In this document: piece after piece, positions 63,274 through 64,000 of the stretch
Position numbering within the stretch: position 1 is the stretch's first letter
How the letters are laid out: each line of letters begins with the position of its first letter
Source: Ignavibacteriota bacterium
GTDB taxonomy: Bacteria; Bacteroidota; Ignavibacteria; Ignavibacteriales; Melioribacteraceae
Direction of reading: 5' to 3'
Assembly (NCBI GenBank): GCA_002698995.1
Contig: PAAX01000020.1
Span: 1 to 64,000 of the forward strand
DNA: 64,000 nt
Made by a program: the position numbers and the translations under genes
The notes under the pieces: generated by a model
What the model was told of the DNA's origin: nothing
The model's database searches: none
What the model saw: the letters and a program-made list of their open reading frames with translations, nothing else

Positions 63274-64000
63274 ATGAAAATTTTAATATATTCTCATTTT
63301 TATAAGCCAGAAGCAGGAGCTGCTTCAGTTAGGATTCAATATCTTGTTGAAGCAATTAAAAAAGCAGGATATGAATTCCTAATAATTTCTCCTTATCCTA
63401 ATTATCCTCATAGAAATTTATTCAAAAATTGTAATATTAAAGAAATAGAAAGGATTGAAAATGTAAAGTTTTTGCCGGCCTATTTTCCTAAAAGTGACAC
63501 ATTAATTACCAGAATGTTTTTCTATTTTAGTTACATGATAACCTCGGCAATATACTCCTTACTAATTTTACCTAAGTACGATGTAATACTTAATTCATCT
63601 CCTCCAATTACTACATCACTTGTTGCATGCATTATAGCCAAAACTAAAAGAAGTAAATTTATTTGGGATATCCGTGATATTTGGCCTGATATTGGAATTG
63701 AAATAGGAATTTTAAAGAACAATTTTATTATAAATATTTTTAGGAAAGTTGAAAAATTCTTATTGAAGAATTCTAATTATATAACTGTTACTGCTGAGGG
63801 AGATAAATATAATTTGATCAAGAAGGGCTATAATAAGTCTAATATAATTACTTTATTTAATGGTGCTGATACAAATCTTTTTGTTCCTCTTGAAGAAAAT
63901 GAAAAAAAGCAAATTAAAATGAATTACAATATCCCGATCGATAAGAAAATCATGATTTATTTTGGATCTTTTAATTATGGAATGAATGATGTCGAACTTC
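63274..64000 (+). CDS. Glycosyltransferase family 4, WbuB-like (cut by window end)
   Basis: The frame opens at ATG 63274 and stays open for 242 codons to the edge. The N-terminus KILIYSHFYKPEAGAASVRI, SSPPITTSLVACIIAK, FIWDIRDIWPDIGIEIGIL and VTAEGDKYNL are typical of WbuB-type GT4 enzymes, which add N-acetyl-fucosamine or related amino sugars in O-antigen synthesis. The donor domain begins at IMIYFGSFNYGMN and is cut off. The exact sugar is inference. Confidence 0.87.
   Translation, partial: MKILIYSHFYKPEAGAASVRIQYLVEAIKKAGYEFLIISPYPNYPHRNLFKNCNIKEIERIENVKFLPAYFPKSDTLITRMFFYFSYMITSAIYSLLILPKYDVILNSSPPITTSLVACIIAKTKRSKFIWDIRDIWPDIGIEIGILKNNFIINIFRKVEKFLLKNSNYITVTAEGDKYNLIKKGYNKSNIITLFNGADTNLFVPLEENEKKQIKMNYNIPIDKKIMIYFGSFNYGMNDVEL

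Overview
This window is a low-GC (roughly one third G+C by eye) bacterial chromosome segment. It most resembles the Ignavibacteria, within the Bacteroidota/Chlorobi/Ignavibacteriota group. The main clues are a secreted GH57 enzyme ending in a type IX secretion sorting domain with the phrase 'QNYPNPFNPTT', a carboxypeptidase-regulatory-domain TonB receptor, a tandem trio of SurA-like folding factors, and frequent TTG starts. The phylum assignment is inference. No rRNA, tRNA, insertion sequence, prophage or CRISPR was found.

Layout. 1-426 is a 41-bp tandem repeat array with a conserved dyad, running off the left edge. 539-15039 is a mixed metabolic and transport region: ADP-dependent sugar kinase, GNAT, PiT phosphate transporter, GH20 hexosaminidase, a small membrane protein, SDR oxidoreductase, DUF1697, TonB receptor, DMT permease, beta-lactamase-like lipoprotein and a second acyltransferase. 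15263-18280 is the GH57/T9SS protein, followed by an intergenic island of short palindromic repeats (18281-18717). 18718-27050 holds a VTT/YqaA membrane protein, an HGSNAT-like acyltransferase, a fatty acyl-CoA ligase, a divergent alkaline phosphatase, metG and an orphan DNA methyltransferase.

27126-33427 is an envelope-biogenesis operon: PpiC lipoprotein, SurA-like lipoprotein, SurA, MoxR ATPase and an M23-family lipoprotein. After a 443-bp gap comes a compact dcw cluster (33871-49803): mraZ-rsmH-ftsL-ftsI-murE-murF-mraY-murD-ftsW-murG-murC-ftsQ-ftsA-ftsZ. Most junctions overlap by one or four bases. murB and ddl are absent. The cluster ends in a large terminator-like hairpin.

49966 to the right edge is a surface-polysaccharide locus of the Wzx/Wzy type: a small outer-membrane-like protein, rfbB, an SLBB export protein, Wzz, Wzy, a flippase split by a frameshift at an 11-T run, two glycosyltransferases, a 344-bp gap with a possible gene relic, an intact paralogous flippase and three more glycosyltransferases (the last cut by the window end).

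Most of the window is recognisable housekeeping or envelope biology. I did not find a clear new multi-gene system. The observations most worth following are the T11 frameshift in the first flippase beside an intact paralogue, the dyad-bearing 41-bp array, the alkaline-phosphatase homologue lacking its metal-binding histidines, the ADP-dependent kinase in a bacterium, and the intergenic repeat island.
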